From positions 186,001 through 250,000 of the forward strand of contig NZ_BSOT01000006.1 in assembly GCF_030160655.1 (NCBI RefSeq): DNA of 64,000 bases. The letters run 5' to 3'. The notes below the pieces were generated by a model, which did not search any database, was not told the DNA's origin, and worked only from the letters and a program-made list of their open reading frames with translations. Made by a program: the position numbers and the translations under genes. This DNA is from Agaribacter marinus (lineage in GTDB: Bacteria; Pseudomonadota; Gammaproteobacteria; Enterobacterales; Alteromonadaceae). Shown here piece by piece: positions 1 to 8,607 of this stretch. How positions within the stretch are numbered: position 1 is the first letter of the stretch; every line of letters begins with the position of its first letter.

Positions 1-1
1 T

Positions 2-283
2 TTTTATGTCAGGAATCCCGCCTCTAGAGACATTATTGCACAGGCGATACCGTCGATTTCACCTGGCAAGGCGGCGTTGTACATGAACAAGACTGAGTGT
101 TTCTGCTTTAATCATCAACCGCTAAAAGCAGGTGAAGAAGCGATAATGCCAATGACATTTTTTATTGACCCGCAGCTACCTGATGAGATTACCTACTTTA
201 CGCTGCAATACACTCTTTACGATATTACCGAGCGCGTTGATGAGCCTGTCAGCGTTGCTATGAACAAAAGCCAAGGGAGATAA
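2..283 (+). CDS. ctaG: Cytochrome c oxidase assembly protein CtaG/Cox11 (3' part only)
   Basis: The open frame runs in from the window edge, so the N-terminal membrane anchor is missing; about 93 codons remain. The visible part is the periplasmic copper-binding Cox11 domain, recognised by the segment NKTECFCFNHQ, where the CFCF cysteines are the family's Cu(I) ligands, preceded by a PGKAALYMNK stretch typical of Cox11. Cox11 delivers copper to the CuB site of oxidase subunit I. It ends 2 nt before the subunit III ATG, so the two are co-transcribed. The family call is strong; nothing can be said about the missing N terminus. Confidence 0.95.
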   Translation, partial: FYVRNPASRDIIAQAIPSISPGKAALYMNKTECFCFNHQPLKAGEEAIMPMTFFIDPQLPDEITYFTLQYTLYDITERVDEPVSVAMNKSQGR

Positions 284-285
284 CA

Positions 286-1167
286 ATGGCCCAGCAAGAA
301 TATCAAAAGTATTACGTCCCCGATCAAAGTATTTGGCCCATTGTCGGTGCGGTTGCCTTGTTCCTAATCGCTGTGGGCGCGGGTAATTATGTGGTTGAAG
401 TCTCGAAAGGGAAAGAAGGCATTGGCGGTTATATATTAGTTCTCGGCTTGATTACTTTGTTAGTCATGGTGACTGGTTGGTTCAAAAATCAGATAGATGA
501 GTCTATGAGTGGTTTGTATAGTGCTCAGTTAGGACGTTCTTATCGGCAAGGAATGGCTTGGTTTATATTTTCCGAAGTCATGTTTTTTGCTGCATTTTTT
601 GGTGCTCTTTTTTATGCCAGAATGATTGCGGTGCCTTGGTTGGGCGGCGCGTCGAATAATGCGATGACAAATGAAGTATTGTGGCCAACGTTTGAAGCGA
701 TGTGGCCGTTAACTGGCACGCCTGATGGCACACAAACGACGGCAATGGCAGCTACGGGGCTACCATTGATTAACACCGCGATTTTATTAGTATCCTCTGT
801 AACGTTGCATTATGCCCATGTTGGCTTAGAGCAGAACAAACGTAAGCAGTTGACGGCTTTATTGGGTGTGACAATTCTTTTGGGCGCGGTGTTTTTAGTG
901 TTACAGGTGTGGGAGTACATTCACGCATATAGAGATTTGGGCTTAACGCTCCAGTCTGGCGTCTATGGGAATACCTTCTTTATGCTCACAGGGTTTCACG
1001 GTTTGCATGTCACGCTCGGTACGATAATTTTGATTGTATTATTTTTTAGAGTGATAAAAGGTCACTTTACACCAAAAGAACATTTTGCTTTTCAGGCGGG
1101 TAGTTGGTATTGGCATTTTGTAGACGTTGTTTGGGTAATGTTGTTTTTCTTTGTTTACGTGTTGTAG
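286..1167 (+). CDS. ctaE: Cytochrome c oxidase subunit III (aa3 type)
   Basis: A 293-residue hydrophobic protein with about seven predicted membrane segments and the family's motifs: FIFSEVMFFAAFFGALFY near the middle, HYAHVGLEQNKRK, and the C-terminal HGLHVTLG and WYWHFVDVVWVMLFF segments. It is the third core subunit of the inner-membrane proton-pumping oxidase. A loop of about 40 residues between the third and fourth segments (roughly 125-160) is longer than in alphaproteobacterial subunit III, as is usual in gammaproteobacterial versions. ATG follows the ctaG stop by 2 nt, and an AGGGAGA ribosome site lies inside the ctaG end. Confidence 0.97.
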   Translation: MAQQEYQKYYVPDQSIWPIVGAVALFLIAVGAGNYVVEVSKGKEGIGGYILVLGLITLLVMVTGWFKNQIDESMSGLYSAQLGRSYRQGMAWFIFSEVMFFAAFFGALFYARMIAVPWLGGASNNAMTNEVLWPTFEAMWPLTGTPDGTQTTAMAATGLPLINTAILLVSSVTLHYAHVGLEQNKRKQLTALLGVTILLGAVFLVLQVWEYIHAYRDLGLTLQSGVYGNTFFMLTGFHGLHVTLGTIILIVLFFRVIKGHFTPKEHFAFQAGSWYWHFVDVVWVMLFFFVYVL

Positions 1168-1209
1168 CTAGTGCTTCAACTACATTAAAAGAGTATTACA
1201 TAACCGTAC

Positions 1210-1419
1210 TTAGTAGGGCCGTGGGTTTGGAGTAATAATGCCGGTGGCAATCGCTAGTAAAAGTAAAATTACAATGGCCGCAGACGCTAAGACTCGGCGG
1301 CCAATATATTTACTCATTGGTTCTTCAGACTCGCCTTTTAACATAACAATCATGGCTTTAAATAAATTGAAAATCATGAAGATGAGCAATGCGCCAACTG
1401 TGATTTTTACCGCCAACAT
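1210..1419 (-). CDS. DUF2909 twin-transmembrane protein
   Basis: A 69-residue protein with two membrane helices (about residues 3-25 and 45-62) separated by a short charged loop (KGESEEPMSKYIGRR) and a proline-rich tail ending NPRPY. It matches DUF2909, a small family regularly found beside SURF1 in gammaproteobacterial oxidase clusters; its function is unknown. The ATG at 1419 is preferred over an in-frame TTG six bases upstream because the AAAGGAG site then has a normal spacing. It lies antisense to the flanking oxidase genes and diverges from the SURF1 gene 26 nt away, so it has its own promoter and may be an oxidase accessory subunit (inference). Confidence 0.85.
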   Translation of the reverse strand: MLAVKITVGALLIFMIFNLFKAMIVMLKGESEEPMSKYIGRRVLASAAIVILLLLAIATGIITPNPRPY

Positions 1420-1445
1420 ATTCAATGCTCCTTTGGTGATAGATC

Positions 1446-2168
1446 ATGCTTTTGCATAAAGCTGGTTTTTTATCGTCTTTGGTTACCATAGTCGCAATTA
1501 TCTGCATTGTCATTATGTTCTTGCTTGGTTTTTGGCAGCTAGACCGAAAACAACAAAAAGAAGTGCGTTTGGCACAAATTGAGAAAGGCAGTCAGGTTTC
1601 TCCGGTTGAATTGATTGATGTAGCCAATACGCCAGAAAAATACATAGATTACAAAGCTGAAGTATTGGGCATCGCGACGCCTTCACTATTTTATGTTGAT
1701 AACAAGATCCATGAAGGCAAGGCGGGATATCACGTGCTGCAAGCTGTGAATACTGATTTAGGCTACGTTATTGTAAACCTCGGCTGGGTAAATGGTGTGA
1801 GTGAGCAAAGAGCATTACCTGTGGTAGCACCTTTGACAGGGAATGTTGTGCTAACAGGTATGATTGCAGTGCCGCAATTGAATGTATTTATCTCTGAAAC
1901 TAATGACCGTTTTGGTGAATTTCCGGCCCGCATACAACAGCTTGACTTAGCAATTATTTCGCAGCATTTAAGAGAACCTGTGTTGCCTTTTGTATTGCTA
2001 GCGGATACAAAAAGTCAATCGTCGTTTATTCGAGAGTGGCAGCCTGTTGTGATGTCACCAGACAAACATTTAGGCTATGCCATACAGTGGTTTGGTTTGG
2101 GAGTAGCTGGACTGACAGTCTTTTTAGTTTCCGCGATTAAGCAAAAAAACAAACCCATGGTTGAATAG
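1446..2168 (+). CDS. SURF1 family cytochrome oxidase biogenesis protein
   Basis: A 240-residue protein with the SURF1 topology: an N-terminal membrane helix (about 12-32) ending in the family hallmark FLLGFWQLDRKQQKE, a periplasmic domain with YIVNLGWV-like and VLTGMI segments, and a C-terminal helix (about 210-230) beginning HLGYAIQWFGLG, the other SURF1 hallmark. SURF1/Shy1 proteins help insert heme a into subunit I. It sits between subunit III and the heme A synthase gene, as expected. The ribosome site before its ATG is weak. Confidence 0.93.
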   Translation: MLLHKAGFLSSLVTIVAIICIVIMFLLGFWQLDRKQQKEVRLAQIEKGSQVSPVELIDVANTPEKYIDYKAEVLGIATPSLFYVDNKIHEGKAGYHVLQAVNTDLGYVIVNLGWVNGVSEQRALPVVAPLTGNVVLTGMIAVPQLNVFISETNDRFGEFPARIQQLDLAIISQHLREPVLPFVLLADTKSQSSFIREWQPVVMSPDKHLGYAIQWFGLGVAGLTVFLVSAIKQKNKPMVE

Positions 2169-2197
2169 ACCTTATTTATACTCAAGGAATTAAGGCA

Positions 2198-2755
2198 ATG
2201 AAAATTAAGAAGCATAAATTAAGTATTATCATGTTGGTGGTTGTTTTTGTGTTGCCCGTTGTATTGGCTAAAGTCGCACTGGATAACAGTTGGTTTAATG
2301 AGGCTTCGACAAATAGGGGGCGGCTGCTACAACCAACTATCGACGCAGCGCCTATTTTAAAAGATACAGAAAAGAAGTGGCACTTTGTGTATGTGTTGCC
2401 CGAAAGTTGTGAGCAAGACTGTGAAAACGCCATTTATGCTATTGGACAAGTAAAAGCAGCCGTTGGGCGTGAAGGAGAGCGGGTGGATGCAGTATTTTTG
2501 GCAACTGAATCCAGCGATCCTAACACTGTTGCCTTACTAAATAGCAGCTCGCAACTGGAGTTGTTGCATAAAGATATCTCAACCGTTAATAAAGTGTTTA
2601 AAGATGTTGACGTTAATGCTATTTTCATTGCTGATACTTTAAACAATATTGTGCTTTCCTATCCAAGTAGAAGCGATAAAGAGCAGGCGATCATGGATAG
2701 TCGAGATATGTTGGCAGATTTACGTAAGCTGTTAAAACTATCTCGCATTGGTTAG
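2198..2755 (+). CDS. Membrane-anchored Sco/thioredoxin-like protein with CxxxC motif, oxidase cluster
   Basis: A 185-residue protein with one N-terminal membrane helix (about 9-27) and a periplasmic domain. The segment WHFVYVLPESCEQDC places Cys71 and Cys75 in a CxxxC pair at the position where Sco proteins have FCPDIC, and the following alternation of strands and helices is compatible with a thioredoxin fold. The downstream histidine that completes the Sco copper site is not visible. Homologues are regularly present at this place in gammaproteobacterial cox clusters but have no settled function. Spacing (29 nt after SURF1, 21 nt before ctaA) makes it part of the operon. A role in copper or thiol handling for oxidase assembly is inference. 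Confidence 0.75.
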   Translation: MKIKKHKLSIIMLVVVFVLPVVLAKVALDNSWFNEASTNRGRLLQPTIDAAPILKDTEKKWHFVYVLPESCEQDCENAIYAIGQVKAAVGREGERVDAVFLATESSDPNTVALLNSSSQLELLHKDISTVNKVFKDVDVNAIFIADTLNNIVLSYPSRSDKEQAIMDSRDMLADLRKLLKLSRIG

Positions 2756-2776
2756 TGCACTAAGGGCAAAACAGTA

Positions 2777-3760
2777 ATGAGAAAACTCGCGTTGTTCAGT
2801 ATTTTTTTAGCACTTGTCGTGATTGTGCTAGGTGCATATACGCGTTTAACGGATGCGGGTTTAGGCTGCCCTGACTGGCCTGGGTGTTATGGTGAATTAC
2901 TAGTGCCACAAGCTGCTGCCAGTATCGATGCAGCGAATGCCGCTTTTCCCGAAAGACCCCTAGAGGCCGAAAAAGCATGGAATGAAATGATTCATCGTTA
3001 CTTTGCTGCAGCACTGGGTTTTTTCATTTTACTGATTTTTGTGGGTGCACTTATTAAGCGTTTACGAGGAAAGCCTGCGCCTTTTTTCTTGCCCTTCTTA
3101 TTATTGATAATGGTATGTTTTCAAGGTCTATTGGGAATGTGGACAGTGACCTTAAATTTGTTGCCAGTTGTGGTGATGGGACATTTACTAGGCGGCTTTA
3201 CTGTCTTAACGTTGCTGTTCTTACTATATATCCGTCTAACGCCATTTCGTATTCCTGGTGGCGACTCACAAATACGTTATCTAGCAAAATTTGGTTCTCT
3301 TGGTATTTTGTTATTGGTAATACAGATTGGGCTTGGCGGTTGGACCTCGGCAAATTACGCATCGTTGGCTTGTACCGAGTTACCGATATGTGAGGGTAAC
3401 TGGATGAGCAAACTAGATTTTGCTGGCGCTTTTAGCGTACCAGAGGCAGAAAACTACGAATACGGCGTGCACCCTTACGAAGATAGAATGACTATGCATG
3501 TGATGCATCGCTTTGGCGCGATTATTGTGTTTATTTATCTTTGCTGGTTGGCTGTCACATTGTGGCGTAAGGCGGATTCCGGCTTAGTTAAGCGATTGTG
3601 TAATCTTTTGGTGATTGTACTCGGTGTTCAAATTGTGTTGGGTGTAAGTAATGTTGTGTATTCCTTGCCGCTCACCGTGGCCGTGATGCACAACGCCGTA
3701 GCGGCATGTCTATTGTTGGTATTGGTACTCATTACTTACACAATGTACCGAAAATATTGA
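2777..3760 (+). CDS. ctaA: Heme A synthase (COX15/CtaA)
   Basis: A 327-residue, eight-helix membrane protein that oxidises the C8 methyl of heme O to heme A. Four helix-borne histidines typical of the family are visible: EMIHRYFAA (His73), VVMGHLLGG, MHVMHRFGA and VMHNAVAA. The extracellular cysteine pair in the second half (LACTELPIC) and the N-terminal GAYTRLTDAGLGCPDWPGCYG hallmark, split here by its length, are also present. It sits immediately before the heme O synthase gene that makes its substrate, the usual order. Confidence 0.96.
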   Translation: MRKLALFSIFLALVVIVLGAYTRLTDAGLGCPDWPGCYGELLVPQAAASIDAANAAFPERPLEAEKAWNEMIHRYFAAALGFFILLIFVGALIKRLRGKPAPFFLPFLLLIMVCFQGLLGMWTVTLNLLPVVVMGHLLGGFTVLTLLFLLYIRLTPFRIPGGDSQIRYLAKFGSLGILLLVIQIGLGGWTSANYASLACTELPICEGNWMSKLDFAGAFSVPEAENYEYGVHPYEDRMTMHVMHRFGAIIVFIYLCWLAVTLWRKADSGLVKRLCNLLVIVLGVQIVLGVSNVVYSLPLTVAVMHNAVAACLLLVLVLITYTMYRKY

Positions 3761-3816
3761 CGTATTTACGATGAAATTATGAAGGTATTCTTAAATCGGA
3801 ACCTTAGGAGCAAGTG

Positions 3817-4713
3817 ATGGCAAAGCAAGCCTTGTTAAGCAAAAACATTTCGCAGTCTGCCAGTTGGCGAGATTACTATGAGTTGACGAAACCACGAGTC
3901 GTAATGTTGCTTTTGCTTACTGCGTTAGTGGGGATGTGTTTGGCAACGCCTACTTGGGTTGAGCCGACAATTTTAGTCGCAGGTATGTTGGGTATTGGGA
4001 TGTTATCGTCTGCTGCGGCTGTGATTAATCATGTGGTTGATCACAAAATTGATAGCGTGATGGCACGTACATTCAATCGGCCTGTCGCCAGGGGTAAAGT
4101 ATCTCCGCAACGCGCATTAATATTCGCTTTTGTATTAGCAACACTTGGTTTTGTGCTATTAGTTGCCTATGTCAATATGCTGACCGCTTGGTTAACCTTG
4201 GCAAGCCTTGTAGGTTATGCATTTATTTATACCATGTATCTAAAACGTGCTACGCCACAAAATATCGTCATTGGTGGTTTAGCTGGCGCCGCGCCTCCAT
4301 TATTAGGCTGGACGGCCGTTACCGGTGAAATTCATGCATATGGTTTACTCCTTGTTTTGATTATTTTTACTTGGACACCACCACATTTTTGGGCATTGGC
4401 GATTCATCGCGAAAAAGACTATGCGAAGGCCGAGATCCCAATGCTACCTAATACACATGGTATTGAATTTACTAAAACATGTATCTTGTTGTATACCGTA
4501 TTGCTTTGCTTAGTATGTGCGCTGCCATATTTAATTGGTATGACAGGGATGATTTACCTTATTGGTTCAACAGTGCTTAATGCGTGGTTCATGTATATGG
4601 CGTGGAAGCTAAAATTTAAGCCGCAGCCGTCGACTGCGATGGATACGTTCAAATTTTCTATTTTGCATTTAATGCTTCTCTTTGTTGTGCTTTTACTTGA
4701 TCATTACGTATAG
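3817..4713 (+). CDS. ctaB: Protoheme IX farnesyltransferase (heme O synthase)
   Basis: A 298-residue polytopic prenyltransferase of the UbiA superfamily that attaches farnesyl to heme b. The polyprenyl-diphosphate motif is seen as [19 protein letters not shown] (N-x3-D-x3-D), with the second cytoplasmic motif in [23 protein letters not shown], split between helices. N-terminal [18 protein letters not shown] is standard for CtaB/CyoE. A GTG lies one codon before the chosen ATG, but TAGGAG is better spaced from the ATG at 3817. It follows ctaA by 56 nt and precedes a Sco gene by 41 nt. Confidence 0.96.
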   Translation: MAKQALLSKNISQSASWRDYYELTKPRVVMLLLLTALVGMCLATPTWVEPTILVAGMLGIGMLSSAAAVINHVVDHKIDSVMARTFNRPVARGKVSPQRALIFAFVLATLGFVLLVAYVNMLTAWLTLASLVGYAFIYTMYLKRATPQNIVIGGLAGAAPPLLGWTAVTGEIHAYGLLLVLIIFTWTPPHFWALAIHREKDYAKAEIPMLPNTHGIEFTKTCILLYTVLLCLVCALPYLIGMTGMIYLIGSTVLNAWFMYMAWKLKFKPQPSTAMDTFKFSILHLMLLFVVLLLDHYV

Positions 4714-4754
4714 TATTTGGTTGGTGAGAAGCTCATCCTTGAGAAGGAATTTAC

Positions 4755-5423
4755 ATGCAAAATAAGTGGTTAGTCCCTGTTGGTGTCTTGGCGTTAGTTA
4801 TCGGTGTTTACTTAGCCTCAACCCTTGGGCAAGGCGGCAGTTTAGAGGGCAATAATTCTTCTTCATTGCAGTCCCAAACTAAATTTCTGCATTGGTATCC
4901 AGAACCACGCAAGCTTGCTGATTTTGAAATTACTCAACATAACCAAATGCCAATGAACAATCAGACATTGGCAGGCAAGTGGACCTTAGCTTTTGTTGGT
5001 TACACATTTTGTCCGGATATTTGCCCGGTTACCTTGGCAGAAATCAATAAAGTCTATCCTGACTTAAAACAAGTAGCGGCTGAAAGCCCTTTGCAAGTTT
5101 GGTTTCTTTCTGTTGATCCAAAGCGAGACACACTTGAAAGACTAAATGAATACGTGAGTTATTTTAATCCAGAATTTATTGCTAGCACGGGTGAACATGC
5201 GCAATTATTTCCTTTGGTAAGAAGCATGGGGATGATGTATTCAATTGCAGGCGCGACAGACGATCCAAATTACCTTGTTGATCACAGTGCATCGATCGTG
5301 GTTATCAACCCTAACGGTCACGTGATTGGTCGCTTTAAGCCGGTGCATAAGCCGGGTCAACTAGCCACTAGCGACATGCAACAATTGTTACATGACTTGC
5401 CTTTATTGCTAACATCAAGTTAA
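4755..5423 (+). CDS. SCO1/SenC family copper chaperone
   Basis: A 222-residue protein with one N-terminal membrane helix and a periplasmic thioredoxin-like domain. The full Sco copper site is present: FCPDIC (Cys86, Cys90) and the downstream histidine in LVDHSASIVV (His177), along with the family segment FLSVDPKRDT. Sco proteins metallate or reduce the CuA site of oxidase subunit II. A GAGAAGGA ribosome site precedes the ATG. It closes the oxidase gene string and contrasts with the degenerate Sco-like protein encoded at 2198-2755. Confidence 0.95.
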   Translation: MQNKWLVPVGVLALVIGVYLASTLGQGGSLEGNNSSSLQSQTKFLHWYPEPRKLADFEITQHNQMPMNNQTLAGKWTLAFVGYTFCPDICPVTLAEINKVYPDLKQVAAESPLQVWFLSVDPKRDTLERLNEYVSYFNPEFIASTGEHAQLFPLVRSMGMMYSIAGATDDPNYLVDHSASIVVINPNGHVIGRFKPVHKPGQLATSDMQQLLHDLPLLLTSS

Positions 5424-5451
5424 GTCTTTACTTATAAAAAGGCGTAATCTT

Positions 5452-6048
5452 ATGCTAGAAATTAAGCAAGGTACTATACAATACACGGACGGTATTGTGC
5501 CTCTCATTCTTGCCTCAGCCCCTGAACTACTTGCCTATATTTTTGGTTCGACGGAAAAAGCTGCGTCATTTTTAGCGCATGCGGTTAAGCAAAATGATGG
5601 TCAATTTAGCGCTGTTCGTCATAAAATCGCCATCATGGACAATAAACTTGTAGGGTGTGTGAGCATTTGGCATACCGATATGCCCCCAAACTTTCATGAT
5701 GCTACACTAAAGAGTATTGCCACCTTTTTAAGTCCTGAACAGATGGCGCATGTAATTGCTATCAACCCGCTACTAGTTACTTTGTTTCCGCCGCCAACAT
5801 TGGATGAATTGTGTTTTGGCCATTTGTCGGTTAGACCTGATTATCAGGGAGTCGGTGTGGCAAGTAAGCTATTGAGCTATATTGTTAGACAAGCTAAATA
5901 TTTGAAAAAAAATACGATTGTTTTAGATGTAGACGAGTGCAACCAAGATGCTTTAGCCTTTTACGAAAAGTGGCAATTTAAAACAATTGAGCGGGCATTG
6001 TTTGAGCCTACGCGACAACATTTTTTGCGTCTCAACTTGAAGGTTTAG
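5452..6048 (+). CDS. GNAT family N-acetyltransferase
   Basis: A 198-residue protein whose C-terminal half has the acetyl-CoA binding motif A of GNAT enzymes: LSVRPDYQGVGVASKLL (Q-G-V-G-V-A), followed by a helix and the strand LDVDECNQDALAFYEKWQF with the family's N..A..FYEK..F pattern. The substrate cannot be told from sequence. It lies 28 nt after the Sco gene in the same direction and may be read through from it, but no functional link to oxidase assembly is implied. The N-terminal half is less typical of the family. Confidence 0.85.
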   Translation: MLEIKQGTIQYTDGIVPLILASAPELLAYIFGSTEKAASFLAHAVKQNDGQFSAVRHKIAIMDNKLVGCVSIWHTDMPPNFHDATLKSIATFLSPEQMAHVIAINPLLVTLFPPPTLDELCFGHLSVRPDYQGVGVASKLLSYIVRQAKYLKKNTIVLDVDECNQDALAFYEKWQFKTIERALFEPTRQHFLRLNLKV

Positions 6049-6110
6049 CAATTAACGTTGCCCATGTGCAATCAACGGCCATTTTACGTTTTTACGCTTA
6101 ATTTGACTCC

Positions 6111-7232
6111 TTATTCTAAAAACTTCCCTTTTTCGGTGGGTACAAAGAAAGGTTGGCTATACCAATAATAACGTCCCTTTAAACTTTTACTTGGTGCCGT
6201 GCAGTTGACCCGAATACGCCCAGGCCCAAACGTATGGGCAAGGGTAACGTTCATCTCTATATCCGTTGTATTATTTTGCGTCACCACTGGAATGGATTCT
6301 CCTTTAAAGTAACACGCAATACTATCAAATTTCATATCAGATGCGGAAAGGTTAGCGCTCCAATGCTTCAGTGGCAGTGTTTTTACTGTAAAGCTGTGCA
6401 AGGCTTCGCCAACAGACATCACAGGGTCGTGTATTGACGTTTCGGCAATGGGCATAGGTAAACTTTTCATTTTTACTTTAAGGGTATCGAGGTTTGCGTA
6501 GATACCCGCCGCTGGAAAGCGTGGCAGCGCACCAAAATCTGAATCAATATTCACTGCGCCCGAATGTTGCGCAAAACCTACGTAACCTAATTTTAGTAGC
6601 GCATTTTTTAGCTGGGCATTAAACTCGCCATAAGGGTATGCAAGCCACTTTTTACTGTATCCAAGTTGGGATTCTATTTTTTTCTCAGCAGATTGAATGT
6701 TTTGAATGATGCGCGTTAGCCACATTTCGTCAGTTTCATTCGCGATTTTTTCAACCAAATGAATGTGATCTAAGGTGTGATTTGCAAAGGTGGCTAAAGG
6801 CTTCATTTCCTTTATTTGTTGCCAATTTAATTGTAGGTGACTTCTGCCAATTTCGTCTGGGTTAATAAATACGGTGTAGGGCATATTGTATTTTTTTAAC
6901 AGTGTATGCGCGTTTTCAAAAATACTGAGATAACCATCATCAAATGTAATTACCACAGAATTAGATGGCATTGGAAAATCATTTTTTACAGCATCAAGTG
7001 CATTTTCAAGTGTAATGACTTTATGCTTTTCATTGATGTACTTAAGATGTTCTTCAAATATTTCCGGTAAGGTTGACGTAATACTCGGCGTTCTATCGCT
7101 GATATGGTGGTATTGCAAGATAGTAAAAGATGAATGAGGTTTTAACTGACCCATCATGTTCTTTACTTGGGCGTCGGAAAATAAACTGTGTCCGAACAGT
7201 ACGATGAGGATAAGAGCTTGGTATAATTTCAT
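6111..7232 (-). CDS. Exported polysaccharide deacetylase (NodB/CE4 domain)
   Basis: Translation from the ATG at 7232 gives 373 residues with a signal peptide (MKLYQALILIVLFGHSLFSDA) and an SD-like AGGGA upstream; an in-frame ATG further upstream at 7280 would add a non-signal extension. The CE4 metal motifs are present: ITFDDGY (Asp98, Asp99) and the HTLDH pair (His152, His156), plus the family's QYHHISD opening and a late LPRFPAAG segment. The C-terminal 130 residues form an additional domain not recognised. The enzyme should remove N-acetyl or O-acetyl groups from a polysaccharide in the periplasm or outside; the substrate is unknown. Its 5' end overlaps the upstream coding extension of the divergent MATE gene. 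Confidence 0.88.
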   Translation of the reverse strand: MKLYQALILIVLFGHSLFSDAQVKNMMGQLKPHSSFTILQYHHISDRTPSITSTLPEIFEEHLKYINEKHKVITLENALDAVKNDFPMPSNSVVITFDDGYLSIFENAHTLLKKYNMPYTVFINPDEIGRSHLQLNWQQIKEMKPLATFANHTLDHIHLVEKIANETDEMWLTRIIQNIQSAEKKIESQLGYSKKWLAYPYGEFNAQLKNALLKLGYVGFAQHSGAVNIDSDFGALPRFPAAGIYANLDTLKVKMKSLPMPIAETSIHDPVMSVGEALHSFTVKTLPLKHWSANLSASDMKFDSIACYFKGESIPVVTQNNTTDIEMNVTLAHTFGPGRIRVNCTAPSKSLKGRYYWYSQPFFVPTEKGKFLE

Positions 7233-7334
7233 TTCAACTGTCCCTGACTGGAAAAACATATTAACACGGTAGAACGACATAAACGGCTTTTAAGCATAGC
7301 CTTTCCCCTTATAGTAGCAAATATTACGACGCCA

Positions 7335-8585
7335 TTGTTGGGTCTTGTGGATACAGCAATTTTAGGACGAATGGGTGGGCTTCATTATTTAGCGGGTGCT
7401 GCAATAGGGAGCTTGATTATCACACAGCTCTATTGGGTTTGTGGCTTTCTAAAAATGTCGATCACGGGCCTGAGCGCCCAAGCCGATCGGTCTTCAGGGC
7501 AGGCAAGAGCAGATGTTTTGGTACAAGGTGCAGTAGCCAGTATATTAATAGCATTCATCATCATACTGGTCAGTCCGCTTATTTTGGATGCTGGGCTTTG
7601 GTTTGTTGGCGACCAACAACAAACCAATCAAAGTACGGTTGACTATTTTGAGATACGAATATGGGGAGCACCCGCGGCGCTGCTTAACTTGGTATGCATA
7701 GGGTGGTTAGTTGGCCAACAGCGTACTACCTTAGTTTTGGCAATCCAAGTGGTGACTAACATCATCAATATTGTCGCAAGTTTGATATTCGTTTATGAAT
7801 TGGATTTTGGTGTACAGGGCGTCGCTGCAGGTACCTTAGTGGCGGAATATTCAAGTACAGGGATGTGTTTGCTGCTGGTAGTAAGGGTCCTTGCCAGTCA
7901 AGATTATTTTTTAGGAATGCCAAAGCTTAGCGCGTTAGTGTCGTTGGCAAATTTAAATGCAAATATTTTCGTTCGTAATTTGGCGTTGCAATTTACACTT
8001 GCGTTTATTACGTTGATTGGGGTGACTTTTGGGACTGAGGCCGCGGCAATCAATGCGATTTTAATGCAGTTTTTCTCACTCATTGCGTTAGGCCTAGACG
8101 GTATTGCTAATGCGGTGGAGTCCCTTGTTGGCCGAGCCAAAGGCGAGAAAGCGTTTTCATCTCTCAAACGTGAGGTTAATGCGGGCTTATTTTGGTCAAG
8201 TATAATTGCACTTGTATATGCAATGCTATTTTGGATATTTGGGCAAAATATTTTGACTTTGTTGTCTGACAATCTGGCCTTACATAAGGTTTTTGATGAA
8301 TATCATTGGGTGGTAGTTACATTGCCGTTAGTGAGCCACTGGTGCTTTTTATTCGATGGTGTTTACGTTGGGTTGACTGCGGGAAGGACGATGAGAAATA
8401 CAATGTTAGCGAGTACCCTGTTTGTATTCTTACCCACATTCTACGTAGTTGATAAATTTACTCATCACGGGAATATGGCATTGTGGATAGCCATGTTGGC
8501 TTTTTTAGGCAGCAGAGGTGTTTTGTTGTGGGGGGATTATCTCAAACATGTAGGCCGCCACCCAAAGACAGCATTATTTGGATAG
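7335..8585 (+). CDS. MATE family efflux transporter (DinF-like)
   Basis: From the first canonical start (TTG, 7335) the product has 416 residues and about 12 membrane helices. It begins inside the first MATE helix at LLGLVDTAILGRMGG, and DinF-type features follow (MSITGLSAQADRSSGQ; FFEIRIWGAPAALLNLV-like segment; ALNAILMQFF-like segment). The frame stays open to 7248 and encodes KRLLSIAFPLIVANITTP, a typical MATE N terminus, but contains no ATG, GTG or TTG there. The real start is therefore probably a rare codon (CTG 7248 or ATT 7260), or the sequence carries an error. It should export drugs or organic cations using an ion gradient; the substrate is unknown. Confidence 0.85.
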   Translation: MLGLVDTAILGRMGGLHYLAGAAIGSLIITQLYWVCGFLKMSITGLSAQADRSSGQARADVLVQGAVASILIAFIIILVSPLILDAGLWFVGDQQQTNQSTVDYFEIRIWGAPAALLNLVCIGWLVGQQRTTLVLAIQVVTNIINIVASLIFVYELDFGVQGVAAGTLVAEYSSTGMCLLLVVRVLASQDYFLGMPKLSALVSLANLNANIFVRNLALQFTLAFITLIGVTFGTEAAAINAILMQFFSLIALGLDGIANAVESLVGRAKGEKAFSSLKREVNAGLFWSSIIALVYAMLFWIFGQNILTLLSDNLALHKVFDEYHWVVVTLPLVSHWCFLFDGVYVGLTAGRTMRNTMLASTLFVFLPTFYVVDKFTHHGNMALWIAMLAFLGSRGVLLWGDYLKHVGRHPKTALFG

Positions 8586-8607
8586 CGGTGTGAGGAGTTA
8601 CCATCAC

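Noticed and set aside
7904-8272. 122-codon minus-strand frame inside the MATE gene
   Set aside because: Antisense to conserved membrane helices and without a recognisable protein pattern.
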